A DNA stretch of 52,105 nt from Candidatus Binataceae bacterium (GTDB lineage: Bacteria > Desulfobacterota > Binatia > Binatales > Binataceae). The stretch lies in NCBI GenBank assembly GCA_035308025.1, contig DATGHL010000030.1:116946-169050 (forward strand), read 5' to 3'. Position numbers and translations under genes: made by a program. A model generated the notes under the pieces. It saw only the letters and a program-made list of their open reading frames with translations. It was not told the origin of the DNA and made no database searches. Each line of letters starts with the position of its first letter. Within the stretch, counting starts at the first letter, position 1. Below are positions 34,096 through 44,552 of the stretch, in pieces.

Positions 34096-35870
34096 AAGAA
34101 CTCGCGCTTTACCGCGAAGTGTTCCGCCGGATGCGCCCGCATCTGCGCACGCTGCTCGTCGTCATCCTGAGCGTGGGCGCGACCAGTCTGATCGAAGTGG
34201 CCAAGCCGTGGCCGCTCAAGATCGTAATCGACAATGTGCTGAAGGGCGTGCCGCTGGCGGCGACGCGCTGGACGCCGTCGCTCGCGGGCGCCCATCTGCT
34301 GATCGCCGCCTGCCTCGTGCTGGTCGTGCTTTACCTGACGCTCGGCGTCCTCAACGTGCTCAACAACTACGTTACGATCGCAGTCGGACAGCGGATGGTG
34401 AACGAGCTGCGCACGCAGATGTTCGACCGCTTGCAGCGCTTCTCGCTCTCTTTCCATCGCCGGCGCGAAGTCGGCGATCTGATGGTCCGGATCGCGTACG
34501 ACAGCATGTCGCTGCAGACGATCGCGATGAACGGAATCTTTCCCGTGCTGTCCGCGAGCGTGATGCTGGTTGCAATGTTCGTCGTGATGATCCGCATGGA
34601 CGCGATCCTCACGCTCGCCGCCCTCGGCGTTGTGCCGATCTTGTTCATCCTGATCGCCGGCGTCAGCCAACGGATCGATCGGCTCGCGAGCGGCGCACGC
34701 ATCAAGGAGAGCCAGCTCTATACGGTCGCTCATCAGGCGCTCTCCTCGATACACGTCGTGCAGGCCTTCACGCGGGAAAACGAGTCGCTCAACGAGTTCG
34801 TGCAATCGAGCCGCGAGAGCCTGGGCGAGTCACTCAAGCTTTACGTCTTTCAGACTATTTACGCCGGCGGCGTTAACGCGCTGATTGCGGTCGGCACCGC
34901 GCTGGTCATCTACATTGGCGCGCTGCACGTGCTCAGCGGCGAGCTGACAGTCGGCGACTTGATCGTCTTCACGACCTACCTCGCGTCGCTCTATCTGCCG
35001 GTCAACCAGATGTTTCAAACCTACGGCATGATTCAGGGCGCGAAGGCCGGGTTGCGTCGATGCTTCGAGCTGGTCGAGCTCGAACCGGAGATCAAGGACC
35101 GGCCGGGCGCCCGCACGCTCCCCCGCGTCCGCGGCGATGTCGAGTTCGATGACGTGGTCTTCGGCTACGAGCGCAGCGCGCCCGTCTTGAAGGGGATCAG
35201 TTTCAAGGTGCGCGCCGGGCAGACAGTCGCAATCGTCGGGCCCAGCGGCGCCGGCAAAACCACGATGGCGACCCTGCTGATGCGCTTCTATGAACCTGAC
35301 CGCGGCGCGATCCGGATCGACGGCGTCGATACGCGCGAGGCCACATTGCGGTCGCTGCGCGGCAATATCGCGATGGTGATCCAGCCGCCGCTGGTGCTGG
35401 CGGCGACGATTCGGGCCAATCTCGCGATCGGACGGCCGGACGCGACCGCACGCGAGTTGGAGCAGGCGGCGACCGCGGCGCGGCTCGACGGGCTGATCGC
35501 GAAATTGACCGCGGGCCTCGACGAACTCGTCGGCCAGGGCGGCCACAGCTTGTCCGAGGGCGAGGGGCAGCGCGTCACGATCGCGCGGGCGCTGCTCAAG
35601 GACGCGCCGATTCTGATCATGGACGAACCCACGAGCGCGCTCGACGCGGAAACCGAAGTCCTGGTGATGGCGGCGGTGCGTGCCGCGATGCGCGAACGCA
35701 CCACCCTGGTGATCGCCCATCGGCTATCGACGATCCAGAACGCGGATCTGATCCTCGTCCTGCGTGACGGCACGATCGCCGAGCAAGGTACTTTCGAGGA
35801 ATTGCTCGCGCGCGGCGGCTTTTTCAGCCATCTTTACGACTTGCAGTCGTGGACCCGGCAGGCTGGCTAG
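34092..35870 (+). CDS. ABC exporter, fused permease and ATPase
   Basis: 592 residues. N-terminal transmembrane domain of about six helices (YLTLGVLNVLNNYV..., FPVLSASVMLVAMFVVMI...) and C-terminal ATPase: Walker A GPSGAGKTT, Q-loop MVIQPPLVLAATI, signature LSEGEGQ (usual LSGGQ), Walker B ILIMDEPTSALD and H-loop IAHRLSTI. The two genes overlap (ATGA); exports a glycan made by its neighbour is the natural inference. The MsbA/lipid-exporter group is the alternative. Confidence 0.92.
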   Translation: MKELALYREVFRRMRPHLRTLLVVILSVGATSLIEVAKPWPLKIVIDNVLKGVPLAATRWTPSLAGAHLLIAACLVLVVLYLTLGVLNVLNNYVTIAVGQRMVNELRTQMFDRLQRFSLSFHRRREVGDLMVRIAYDSMSLQTIAMNGIFPVLSASVMLVAMFVVMIRMDAILTLAALGVVPILFILIAGVSQRIDRLASGARIKESQLYTVAHQALSSIHVVQAFTRENESLNEFVQSSRESLGESLKLYVFQTIYAGGVNALIAVGTALVIYIGALHVLSGELTVGDLIVFTTYLASLYLPVNQMFQTYGMIQGAKAGLRRCFELVELEPEIKDRPGARTLPRVRGDVEFDDVVFGYERSAPVLKGISFKVRAGQTVAIVGPSGAGKTTMATLLMRFYEPDRGAIRIDGVDTREATLRSLRGNIAMVIQPPLVLAATIRANLAIGRPDATARELEQAATAARLDGLIAKLTAGLDELVGQGGHSLSEGEGQRVTIARALLKDAPILIMDEPTSALDAETEVLVMAAVRAAMRERTTLVIAHRLSTIQNADLILVLRDGTIAEQGTFEELLARGGFFSHLYDLQSWTRQAG

Positions 35871-35884
35871 GCGGAGCAAAAGGA

Positions 35885-35898
35885 GCGAGTCTGCGAGC
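35885..35898 (+). repeat. Second copy of 14-bp word (see 2421-2434)
   Basis: GCGAGTCTGCGAGC in the 107-base gap before coaE, identical to the copy at 2421-2434. Confidence 0.3.
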
Positions 35899-35977
35899 CG
35901 TGCTCAGAGAATCGAGCAGTAATCTGAGGGATCAAACCTTGCGACGAGCCGACAGTTTCTATTCCAAGGGCGAGTGG

Positions 35978-36583
35978 ATGCTCACGATCGGACTGACCGG
36001 AGGAATCGGGTCGGGTAAGAGCACCGTGACCAAAATTCTCGCCGAACTCGGCGCACCGATTATCGACGCCGACAAGGTCGGTCACACAATCTACGCGCCG
36101 GACGGTCCCGCCTATCCGGATATGCTCGCCGCCTTCGGTGAAGGCATCCTCGCGCCGGACCGCACGATCGATCGCAAGAAGCTCGGCCCGATCGTCTTTG
36201 CCGACCCGGCCGCGCTGAAGCGGCTCAACGCGATCGTCCATCCGAAGATGTTCGCGCGGATGCGCGAGATGGTCGACGCGATGCGCGCTGCGGGCGAGCG
36301 CAAGCCCATCGTGATCGAGGCCGCGGTGCTGATCGAAGCGAATTGGCAGCCGTTGTTTGACGAGATCTGGCTGGTCGTCGCGGCCAAAGAACGCGTGATC
36401 GAGCGCGTCGAACTCGAACGCGGACTCAAGCCCGAGCAGACCGAGGCGCGCATCCGCGCCCAGCTCTCCGACGAGGAACGGCGCCGTCACGCTAGCGAGG
36501 TCATCAACAACGACGGCACGATCGGGGAGCTTCGGGAGAAAATCGCGAAGCTATGGAAGTCGGCGCTCGCCCAAACCGCTTGA
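35978..36583 (+). CDS. coaE: Dephospho-CoA kinase
   Basis: Last step of CoA synthesis. 201 residues from ATG at 35978 (AAGGG ahead). P-loop GGIGSGKST (8-16), DADKVGH, LNAIVHPKMF, VIEAAVLIEANWQPLFDEIWLV (with LL/AL), and R...RIRAQLSDEERR...EVINNDGT match the family. Upstream in-frame sequence is non-family. Confidence 0.94.
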   Translation: MLTIGLTGGIGSGKSTVTKILAELGAPIIDADKVGHTIYAPDGPAYPDMLAAFGEGILAPDRTIDRKKLGPIVFADPAALKRLNAIVHPKMFARMREMVDAMRAAGERKPIVIEAAVLIEANWQPLFDEIWLVVAAKERVIERVELERGLKPEQTEARIRAQLSDEERRRHASEVINNDGTIGELREKIAKLWKSALAQTA

Positions 36584-36628
36584 GAGGCGGGATGCACCGG
36601 CTGACCGGCATGGCTAGAATAAGCCGGT

Positions 36629-39328
36629 ATGCATTGGACCACCGACCGCATCCGCCAGTCATTTCTGGATTTCTTCAAGGACAAAGGACATGAGATTGTT
36701 CCGTCGGCCTCGCTGATCCCGCACGGCGACCCGACCCTGCTCTTCACCAACGCTGGCATGGTCCCCTTCAAGGACTATTTCCTCGGCGTGAGGACGCCCA
36801 CGTCGAAGCGCGTCGCCGATTGCCAAAAATGCCTGCGCATCTCCGGCAAGCACAACGACCTCGAGGCGGTCGGCCGTGACAGTTACCATCACACGTTTTT
36901 CGAGATGCTTGGGAACTGGTCGTTCGGCGACTACTACAAGGAAGAGGCGATCGCGTTCCATTGGGAGCTCGTGACCAAGGTCTGGGGCATCCCCAAGGAG
37001 CTGCTCTGGGCGACCGTCTATCAGGACGACGACGAGGCCGAAGCGGCCTGGCTCAAACTTAAAGTATTACCTAAAGATCGTATCCTGCGCTGCGGCGCGA
37101 AGGACAATTTTTGGGAGATGGGCGAGACCGGCCCGTGCGGTCCCTGCTCGGAGATTCATATCGATCGCGACGTCGAGGCGGCGAAGTTCTGCACGCACGA
37201 GCCGGGTAAGTGCGCGGTCAACGTCGATGGTTGCGCGCGCTTTATCGAGCTCGGCAACCTGGTTTTCATCCAGTACAACCGTGACGCCTCCGGCAAACTG
37301 ACACCGCTGCCGATGAAGCACGTCGATACCGGCACCGGCCTCGAACGCATCGCGTCTGTATTGCAGAGTCTCGAAACGGGCAAACTCCTCGGCAACTACG
37401 AGATTGACTTGTTCCAGGCGATTATTCGACGAATCGAGGAACAAGTTGTTGTCGCTAAGCCCAAACTCGAGAGATTTTCACCGACTCCGATAATTCGGTC
37501 GTTCGGGCTCAACGAAAAGGCAGACATTTCGTATAGGGCTATAGCTGACCATGCCCGCGCGATCACCTTTCTGATTGCCGACGGTATCTTTCCCGGCAAC
37601 ACCGATCGTGAATACGTCCTTAGGCGTTTGATTCGCCGCGCCGTGCGTCAGGGCCATACTCTCGAAATTAAGCAGCCATTTTTGAGCGATGTATGCGATG
37701 CCGTAATCGAGACAATGGGCGCTGCGTACCCCGAGCTTAGGAAACAAAGCGCAGAAATTAGACGCGCAGTTACGAGCGAGGAAACTCGGTTTCTCGAAAC
37801 CTTGGACCGCGGACTCTTGCTTCTCGATACCTTTCGCAGCCGCGCTCCCGCTACAGGTGGTAAGCGAGTGCTCCTAGGCGAAGTCGCTTTCAAACTCTAC
37901 GACACTTACGGGTTTCCCCTCGACCTGACGCAGGACGTTCTGCGCGATGAGAAAGTTGAAGTAGACGTTGAGGGTTTCAATCGCTTGATGGCCGAACAGC
38001 GCGAGCGCGGTCGAGCCGCCCGCAAGCAGGAAACCGTCGCGCCCGAAATCACTTCGAGCGACGGCGCGGCCTCGCGTTTCGTCGGCAATCACACCTACGA
38101 CGCAGACTCCAAAGTTGTGGCGGCGCAGACCGATGGCGACAACGTCACCGTCGTCACCGCCGAGACCCCCTTCTACCCCGAGGGCGGCGGACAGGTCGGC
38201 GACCGCGGCGCGATCGCGACAGAATCTGGAGCGTTACTTGAAGTTTTCGACACGCGCAAACAGGACGGCGCGATCCTCCATCTGGGCCGGATAGTTCGCG
38301 GTGACGCCCGCGAGTTCGAGCGCGGCCGCCCGGTCAAGCTGACGATCGATCGCGAGCGGCGCGACGCCGCGATGCGCAATCATTCCGCCACCCATCTCCT
38401 TCATTACGCGCTGCGCGAAGTCGCCGGCAAGGAAGTCCGTCAGGCCGGTTCATTAGTCGAGCCGGGCCGCCTGCGCTTCGATTTCAGCCATCAGGGGCCG
38501 ATCGCGGACGGCGACCTGGTCACGATCGAGGAGCTGATCAACGCGCGCATCCGCGACAACGCCGGCGTCACCACCGAGGAGATGGCCTACGACGTCGCGC
38601 TCAAGGCCGGCGCGCTCGCCTTCTTTGGCGACAAGTACGGCGACCGCGTCCGCGTCGTGCGGATGGGTGATTTCTCGGTCGAGCTCTGCGGCGGCACGCA
38701 CGTGAATCGCACCGGAGACATCGGGCTGTTCAAGCTCGACGCCGAATCTGGAGTTGCGGCTGGCGTGCGCCGCATCGAGGCCGCGACCGGCCGTGGCGCG
38801 CTCGAAGCGGTGCGCCGGCGCGAGAAGATTCTCGAAGACTTGAGCGGCCGGCTCGGCGCACGCGACGGCGACGCGCTCGAGCGGCTCGAACGCCTGCTCG
38901 CGCGCGAGAAGGAACTCGAGAAAAAATTGCGCGCGCTCGAGCAGAAGCTCGTCGCCGGCGACGGCAAGGCCGCGGGCGACGCCGAGCAGGTGCGCGACGC
39001 CGGTGGCGTCAAAGTCGTCACGCGCAAGTTCGACGGCGTGGACCCCAAGGCGCTGCGCGACCTCGCCGATCGCCTGCGTCAGAAGCACGGCTCCGCGGTC
39101 GTCGCATTGGGCTCGGACCTCGGCGACGACAAGGCCGCCCTGCTCGTCGCGGTGACCAGCGATCTGACCAGCCGGATCAAGGCCGGCGACATCGTCAAGC
39201 AGTTAGCGCCAATCATCGGCGGTACCGGCGGCGGTCGCGCGGATTTTGCGCAGGCCGGCGGCCGCGACGCCGCCAGACTCGACGAAGCGCTCGATCGCAT
39301 TGCCGGGCTCATCCGCGGTGATTCGTAA
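36629..39328 (+). CDS. alaS: Alanyl-tRNA synthetase
   Basis: 899 residues, normal length. Class II aminoacylation domain (RQSFLDFFKDKGHEIVPSASLIP...FTNAGMVPFKDYFLG), tRNA-binding centre, editing domain with HxxxH (NHSATHLLHYAL), CGGTHVNRTGDIG for zinc/editing, and the C-terminal DHHA1-type end (GGTGGGRADFAQAGG). The middle of the gene, roughly 37400-38000, uses codons richer in A/T in third position than the rest, see findings. Confidence 0.97.
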   Translation: MHWTTDRIRQSFLDFFKDKGHEIVPSASLIPHGDPTLLFTNAGMVPFKDYFLGVRTPTSKRVADCQKCLRISGKHNDLEAVGRDSYHHTFFEMLGNWSFGDYYKEEAIAFHWELVTKVWGIPKELLWATVYQDDDEAEAAWLKLKVLPKDRILRCGAKDNFWEMGETGPCGPCSEIHIDRDVEAAKFCTHEPGKCAVNVDGCARFIELGNLVFIQYNRDASGKLTPLPMKHVDTGTGLERIASVLQSLETGKLLGNYEIDLFQAIIRRIEEQVVVAKPKLERFSPTPIIRSFGLNEKADISYRAIADHARAITFLIADGIFPGNTDREYVLRRLIRRAVRQGHTLEIKQPFLSDVCDAVIETMGAAYPELRKQSAEIRRAVTSEETRFLETLDRGLLLLDTFRSRAPATGGKRVLLGEVAFKLYDTYGFPLDLTQDVLRDEKVEVDVEGFNRLMAEQRERGRAARKQETVAPEITSSDGAASRFVGNHTYDADSKVVAAQTDGDNVTVVTAETPFYPEGGGQVGDRGAIATESGALLEVFDTRKQDGAILHLGRIVRGDAREFERGRPVKLTIDRERRDAAMRNHSATHLLHYALREVAGKEVRQAGSLVEPGRLRFDFSHQGPIADGDLVTIEELINARIRDNAGVTTEEMAYDVALKAGALAFFGDKYGDRVRVVRMGDFSVELCGGTHVNRTGDIGLFKLDAESGVAAGVRRIEAATGRGALEAVRRREKILEDLSGRLGARDGDALERLERLLAREKELEKKLRALEQKLVAGDGKAAGDAEQVRDAGGVKVVTRKFDGVDPKALRDLADRLRQKHGSAVVALGSDLGDDKAALLVAVTSDLTSRIKAGDIVKQLAPIIGGTGGGRADFAQAGGRDAARLDEALDRIAGLIRGDS

Positions 39329-39390
39329 CGCGAGCTTAATTTCGCGCCGGTTAACAGCGCGGGTGAAAACCGCTACGCTTACCGTTCAAG

Positions 39391-40455
<1,065 letters not shown>

Positions 40456-40456
40456 C

Positions 40457-40999
40457 GTGACGGTAGCTCTGCGATGCGACGCGGCGGACGGTCGCGAGTT
40501 CGCCGCGTCATTGCGCGGATCGGCCAAGTCGCTCCTGCGGCTGCTCGATCGTGACCGCGCAGAGCTGTCGATCGTACTCACGACGGACGCGGCGATCCGT
40601 CAATTGAACAGCCTGTTTCGCGGCAAGGACTCGCCGACCGACGTGCTCTCGTTTCCGCAACTCGGCGACGGCCAGGGATCGCACGAATGCGGGGAGAACT
40701 CGCGCGGGCGCGCAGCGGAAACGCGCGCGGGCGCCGCGGACGCAGGCCCTCCGGTGATTCTTGGCGATGTCGTGATCTCGATCGCGACCGCCTTGCGCCA
40801 GGCGCAGGCGATGAGGTTGCCGCCGGAACGCCGTCTGCGCGCCCTGCTAATTCATGGCCTCCTCCATCTGCTCGGGTACGACCACGAGCGTTCTCGGGCC
40901 GAGGCGCGGCGCATGTTCGCGCGTGAACGTGAACTCGCAGCGCTGCTCGATTCCCGGCCAGCCCCGCGCCGCTTGCGCTCCGCGACCGTGAGATTGTGA
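40457..40999 (+). CDS. ybeY: Endoribonuclease YbeY (rRNA maturation)
   Basis: About 180 residues from GTG at 40457, one base after the PhoH stop. Conserved LNSLFRGKDSPTDVLSFP and the zinc site LIHGLLHLLGYDHE (H-x3-H-x5-H). A 30-residue Gly/Ala-rich insert (DGQGSHECGENSRGRAAE...) separates FPQ from ILGDVVIS and is not typical. Metal-dependent RNase for 16S rRNA 3' processing and quality control. Confidence 0.92.
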   Translation: MTVALRCDAADGREFAASLRGSAKSLLRLLDRDRAELSIVLTTDAAIRQLNSLFRGKDSPTDVLSFPQLGDGQGSHECGENSRGRAAETRAGAADAGPPVILGDVVISIATALRQAQAMRLPPERRLRALLIHGLLHLLGYDHERSRAEARRMFARERELAALLDSRPAPRRLRSATVRL

Positions 41000-41010
41000 A
41001 TCGTTAAAGC

Positions 41011-41565
41011 ATGTCCGCCGCTCCGCTTAAGCCGGCCGCCGCCGCAGTCCTGACGCATTTCACCCGCACCTCGCGCAGCGGTGACGCGCTCGACAATCTG
41101 GTAACGATTCTGCGCAACGGGAGTATCGCAGGCTCTACCCGGATGGTCCCCGGCAAACAACGCGCCGTCTGCCTCTTTGACGTGCCGCTCGCAGAATTGA
41201 GCCGGCTGCTCACGCGGGCCAATCGGCGCCGCTACCAACCCTTCGGGGTTGCGCTGGACAAACGCTACGCCTTTGCGATGGGGGCGCGTCCGGTTTTCTA
41301 TCTCCCGCTGACCGAGGCGCGCGCGATTCTCGCCGCCGAGGAGCTGTGGCGCGTGGTCGCGATCGACCTGCGCCGCACGCCGGCCGTGGATTGGACTTTC
41401 GAGCGCGAATGGCGGGTGCCCGGCGCGCTGCCGCTGCCCGCCCGCGGCGCCGTCGCGTTGGTCGAGTCCTGGCGAGACGCTGACGAACTGTACGATCGTT
41501 TCGACGGCGCACCGCCGTGCGCGGGCGTTCTCCCGCTCGAAAATTTATTTGGTTCCGGCGCGTGA
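41011..41565 (+). CDS. AbiGi / DUF2971-like protein, unknown
   Basis: 184 residues. HFTRTSRSGDALDNLVTILRNGSI, RAVCLFDVPLAELSRLL, PFGVALDKRYAFAMGARPVFY and a late FEREWRVPG follow the pattern of AbiGi/DUF2971 proteins (early H-F-T, central GI/VAL.K, late E-W-R), also distantly recalling DarT-type ADP-ribosyl transferase folds. The role is unknown; it is not proof of a phage-defence function. It lies alone between ybeY and lnt and overlaps lnt by four bases, as part of that operon. Confidence 0.5.
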   Translation: MSAAPLKPAAAAVLTHFTRTSRSGDALDNLVTILRNGSIAGSTRMVPGKQRAVCLFDVPLAELSRLLTRANRRRYQPFGVALDKRYAFAMGARPVFYLPLTEARAILAAEELWRVVAIDLRRTPAVDWTFEREWRVPGALPLPARGAVALVESWRDADELYDRFDGAPPCAGVLPLENLFGSGA

Positions 41566-43208
41566 CTGGCCTGAGCCGGGGAACTCGCGCCGCGCTCGCG
41601 GCGATCAGCGGACTGGCGCTCGCCGCAGCCTTTCCGAAGGTTGATCTGGGTCTGCTCGCCTGGGTCGCCTTTGTGCCGCTGCTTTACGCAATCCGCGACG
41701 AATCAACCGGACGCCTCTTTCTCTACGCATGGCTGCAAGGCTTTGTCTGCAATATCGCTTCGGTTTACTGGATCGCGATCACGCTGCACAGCTTCACCAG
41801 CCTGCGCATCGATCTGGCGATCACGCCGATGCTTTTGCTGGCCGCGATCATCGCGCTCTACGGCGCTATCGCCTTTGCGTTCGCCGACTTCACTGCGGTC
41901 CGTTTCCGTATTCCGATAGTCGTTACGCTGCCGATCGCCTGGACGGCGCTCGAATGGGTCCGCACCTACTTCCCGATCGGCTTTCCGTGGAATCTGCTGG
42001 GCTACACCGCCTATCGCAATCTTCAGTTGATTCAGTTTGCGGAACTCACTGGGGTCTACGGGATCTCCGCGCTGATCATTTTCGCCAACGTGGTAGTTTA
42101 CGTCGTCGCCTTCCAGGTTTATTCGCGCAGGACGCAGGCGGTGAGTCTCGGCGCTCTGACGTTCCTGATGGCGGCGGCGTTCGTCTTCGGTTCGATCCGA
42201 GTCCGCGGCCTGCAAAACGCCCAGGGCGAGGCGTCACTCAACGTTGCGATGGTCCAGGGCGACATCCCGCAATCGCTGAAATGGGATCCCAAGTTCCTCA
42301 AATCCAGTTTCGACGTCTATGCGGATCAGAGCCGCAGCGCAGCGCGGCGCGGCGCTGACTTAATCGTCTGGCCGGAGGCCGCCGCCGCGTTTTTCTTTCA
42401 ACCCGACGAGCGCTATCCCGCCGCTTTCGCTGAAGATGCGCGCTACCGCCAACAATTACTCGCGCTCGCCGTCGAGACTGCCGATCCGATCCTTTTCGGC
42501 GCGCCCGCGCTTGGCGTCGAAGATGGCCGCGTGGGGTTTTACAATCGCGCCTATCTCGTCAGTGGCCGCGGCGAGGTTATCGCCTGGTACGACAAGATTC
42601 AGCTCGTGCCCTTTGGCGAATACGTCCCGCTGCGCAGCCTTTTCGGCTACTTCGTCAATCGCGTCGTCGCCGGTTTCGGCGATATGTTTGCGGGATCAAA
42701 ACAGACCGTCTTTACGGTGAAAGATGCCAAGCTGGGCGTGCTGATCTGTTATGAAAGCATCTTTCCGGATCTGGCGCGCAGCGTCGTCAATGACGGCGCC
42801 GACATTCTGATCAATATCACCAACGATGCCTGGTACGGGGAAAGCTCTGCGCCTTATCAATTGCTCGCGATGGCGGCGATGCGCGCGGTCGAGACCAAAG
42901 TCCCGCTGGTGCGCGTGGCGAACACCGGCATCAGCGCAGTTATCCAGCCCACCGGCGCGATCACCGCGCCAACGCCGCTTTTCGTGCGCGGTACTGAAAC
43001 CGAACTTGTGTACTGGCGCCGCGAGCGGACAGTGTACACGCGGGTCGGTGATCTCTTTGCGGAAGCTTGCCTGATCCTCACGCTCGCCGGATTCCTCGAC
43101 GCGCTGACTCTGCGCCGCGGCGCCAGCGGCCGACGCGGAGTCGGGTCCGATCAGTTCCCGCCCAACGGCCGCGCCCACGAGCGGACAAACTCGCACCTAC
43201 TGCATTAA
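41562..43208 (+). CDS. lnt: Apolipoprotein N-acyltransferase
   Basis: About 548 residues from GTG at 41562 (GTGA overlap). Six to eight N-terminal helices, then a nitrilase domain: catalytic Glu in VWPEAAA, Lys in YDKIQLVPFGEYVPL, Cys in LICYESIFPDL, plus a C-terminal helix. Completes N-acylation of outer-membrane lipoproteins in the inner membrane; consistent with the OmpA lipoprotein at 6.6-7.3 kb. Confidence 0.94.
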   Translation: MTGLSRGTRAALAAISGLALAAAFPKVDLGLLAWVAFVPLLYAIRDESTGRLFLYAWLQGFVCNIASVYWIAITLHSFTSLRIDLAITPMLLLAAIIALYGAIAFAFADFTAVRFRIPIVVTLPIAWTALEWVRTYFPIGFPWNLLGYTAYRNLQLIQFAELTGVYGISALIIFANVVVYVVAFQVYSRRTQAVSLGALTFLMAAAFVFGSIRVRGLQNAQGEASLNVAMVQGDIPQSLKWDPKFLKSSFDVYADQSRSAARRGADLIVWPEAAAAFFFQPDERYPAAFAEDARYRQQLLALAVETADPILFGAPALGVEDGRVGFYNRAYLVSGRGEVIAWYDKIQLVPFGEYVPLRSLFGYFVNRVVAGFGDMFAGSKQTVFTVKDAKLGVLICYESIFPDLARSVVNDGADILINITNDAWYGESSAPYQLLAMAAMRAVETKVPLVRVANTGISAVIQPTGAITAPTPLFVRGTETELVYWRRERTVYTRVGDLFAEACLILTLAGFLDALTLRRGASGRRGVGSDQFPPNGRAHERTNSHLLH

Positions 43209-43329
43209 TTCGCCGACGCGTTTATGTCAGAATATAAGCTGCATCGACCCGACACACTTCGCGTCGGCTAACAACCCAGCTTCTACCGACTGTTTTGAAA
43301 CGCAACGTTCTGTATTTGGAGATTGCCCA

Positions 43330-44461
43330 ATGACCCTAGCCGAGATGCGCGAACAACTCATCGATTTCGATTATCGCAGCGAGACCCTCGGGAGGCGTCT
43401 TTGACGTCGCCACACTAAGCGCGCGCTCCAACCAACTGCTCGAGGAGTCGAGCAAGCTCGATTTCTGGGATCGCCCTGAGGACGCCCAGGCGGTGCTCAA
43501 GGAGCAGGACCGCATCCGCGCCAAGCTCTCGGGCTACGAGCTTCTGAAGAAATCGCTCGAAGAGGCGAAGCTCTTCTTCGCGATGGCCGAAGAAGAAGGG
43601 ATGGACGATTCTGAGGCGGCTGGCGAAACCGCAGCCGCACTTCAGACCGCGGGCGCAGAGCTCGAGCGCCAGGAACTCCAACTGATGCTCGGAGGCGAAT
43701 ACGATCGCCTCGGCGCGATCGTCTCGGTCCATCCGGGGGCCGGCGGCACTGAGGCTCAGGATTGGGCCGAGATGCTTCTCCGTCTCTACCTCCGCTGGGC
43801 CGAGCGGCGCGGCTACAAGACCGATCTCGCCGATTTGCAGCCCGGCGACGGCGGCGGAATCAAGAATGCGACCTTCGAGGTGGACGGCGAGTTCGCGTAT
43901 GGCTATCTCAAGGCCGAAGCCGGCATCCATCGGCTGGTGCGGATTTCACCTTACGACGCGAATGCGCGCCGCCATACTTCGTTCGCCTCGGTCTTTGTCT
44001 TCCCGGCGATCGACGACAAGGTCGAGGTCATTATCAATCCAGCGGATCTGCGCGTCGATACCTTTCGCGCCTCAGGCGCCGGCGGCCAGCACGTCAACAA
44101 GACCGATTCCGCCGTGCGCTTCACCCATATCCCCAGCGGAATCGTCGTAACCTGCCAGAACGAGCGCTCGCAGCACAAGAATCGCGCGATGGCGATGAAA
44201 ATCCTGCGGGCAAGGCTGTTCGAGCTTGAGCAACGCAAGAAGCGCGAGGAGCTCGAGAAATTCAGCAAGGAGAAAAAGGAGATCGCCTGGGGCAGCCAAA
44301 TCCGCTCTTATGTGCTCCATCCGTATCAGTTGGTGAAGGACCATCGCACCGGCGTCGAGGCCGGCAACACCAGCGCGGTGCTCGATGGCGATATCGATCA
44401 GTTCATCGAGGCCTACCTGATGGGTGTGCGCAAGGGCGACCCCGAAGCCGCATCGGTCTGA
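43330..44461 (+). CDS. prfB: Peptide chain release factor 2 with programmed +1 frameshift
   Basis: 376 residues made by joining two frames: ATG at 43330 reads to an in-frame TGA at 43402-43404, then translation continues in the +1 frame from GAC at 43403. The site CTT TGA C preceded by GGGAGG is the classic RF2 autoregulatory shift: low RF2 pauses at UGA and shifts. Second part carries GAGGQHVNKTDSAVRFTHIPSG with the GGQ. The anticodon-like tripeptide in this gene reads SPY (RISPYDANARRHTSF) instead of the usual SPF. The gene caller would start the second frame at 43493. Confidence 0.95.
43392..43405 (+). promoter_or_regulatory. Programmed frameshift site of prfB
   Basis: GGAGG (Shine-Dalgarno-like stimulator) at 43391-43395, then CGT CTT TGA C: slippery CTT at 43399-43401, stop at 43402-43404. 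The ribosome slips +1 to read GAC. Confidence 0.9.
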
Positions 44462-44552
44462 GCGACGAAATCTTCGGGTACGGATCTTTCGTAACCAAAA
44501 GTTAATTTGCGGCCCATTGCATTGCTGCGCTAGCCGTCGCTACTAGATCGGC

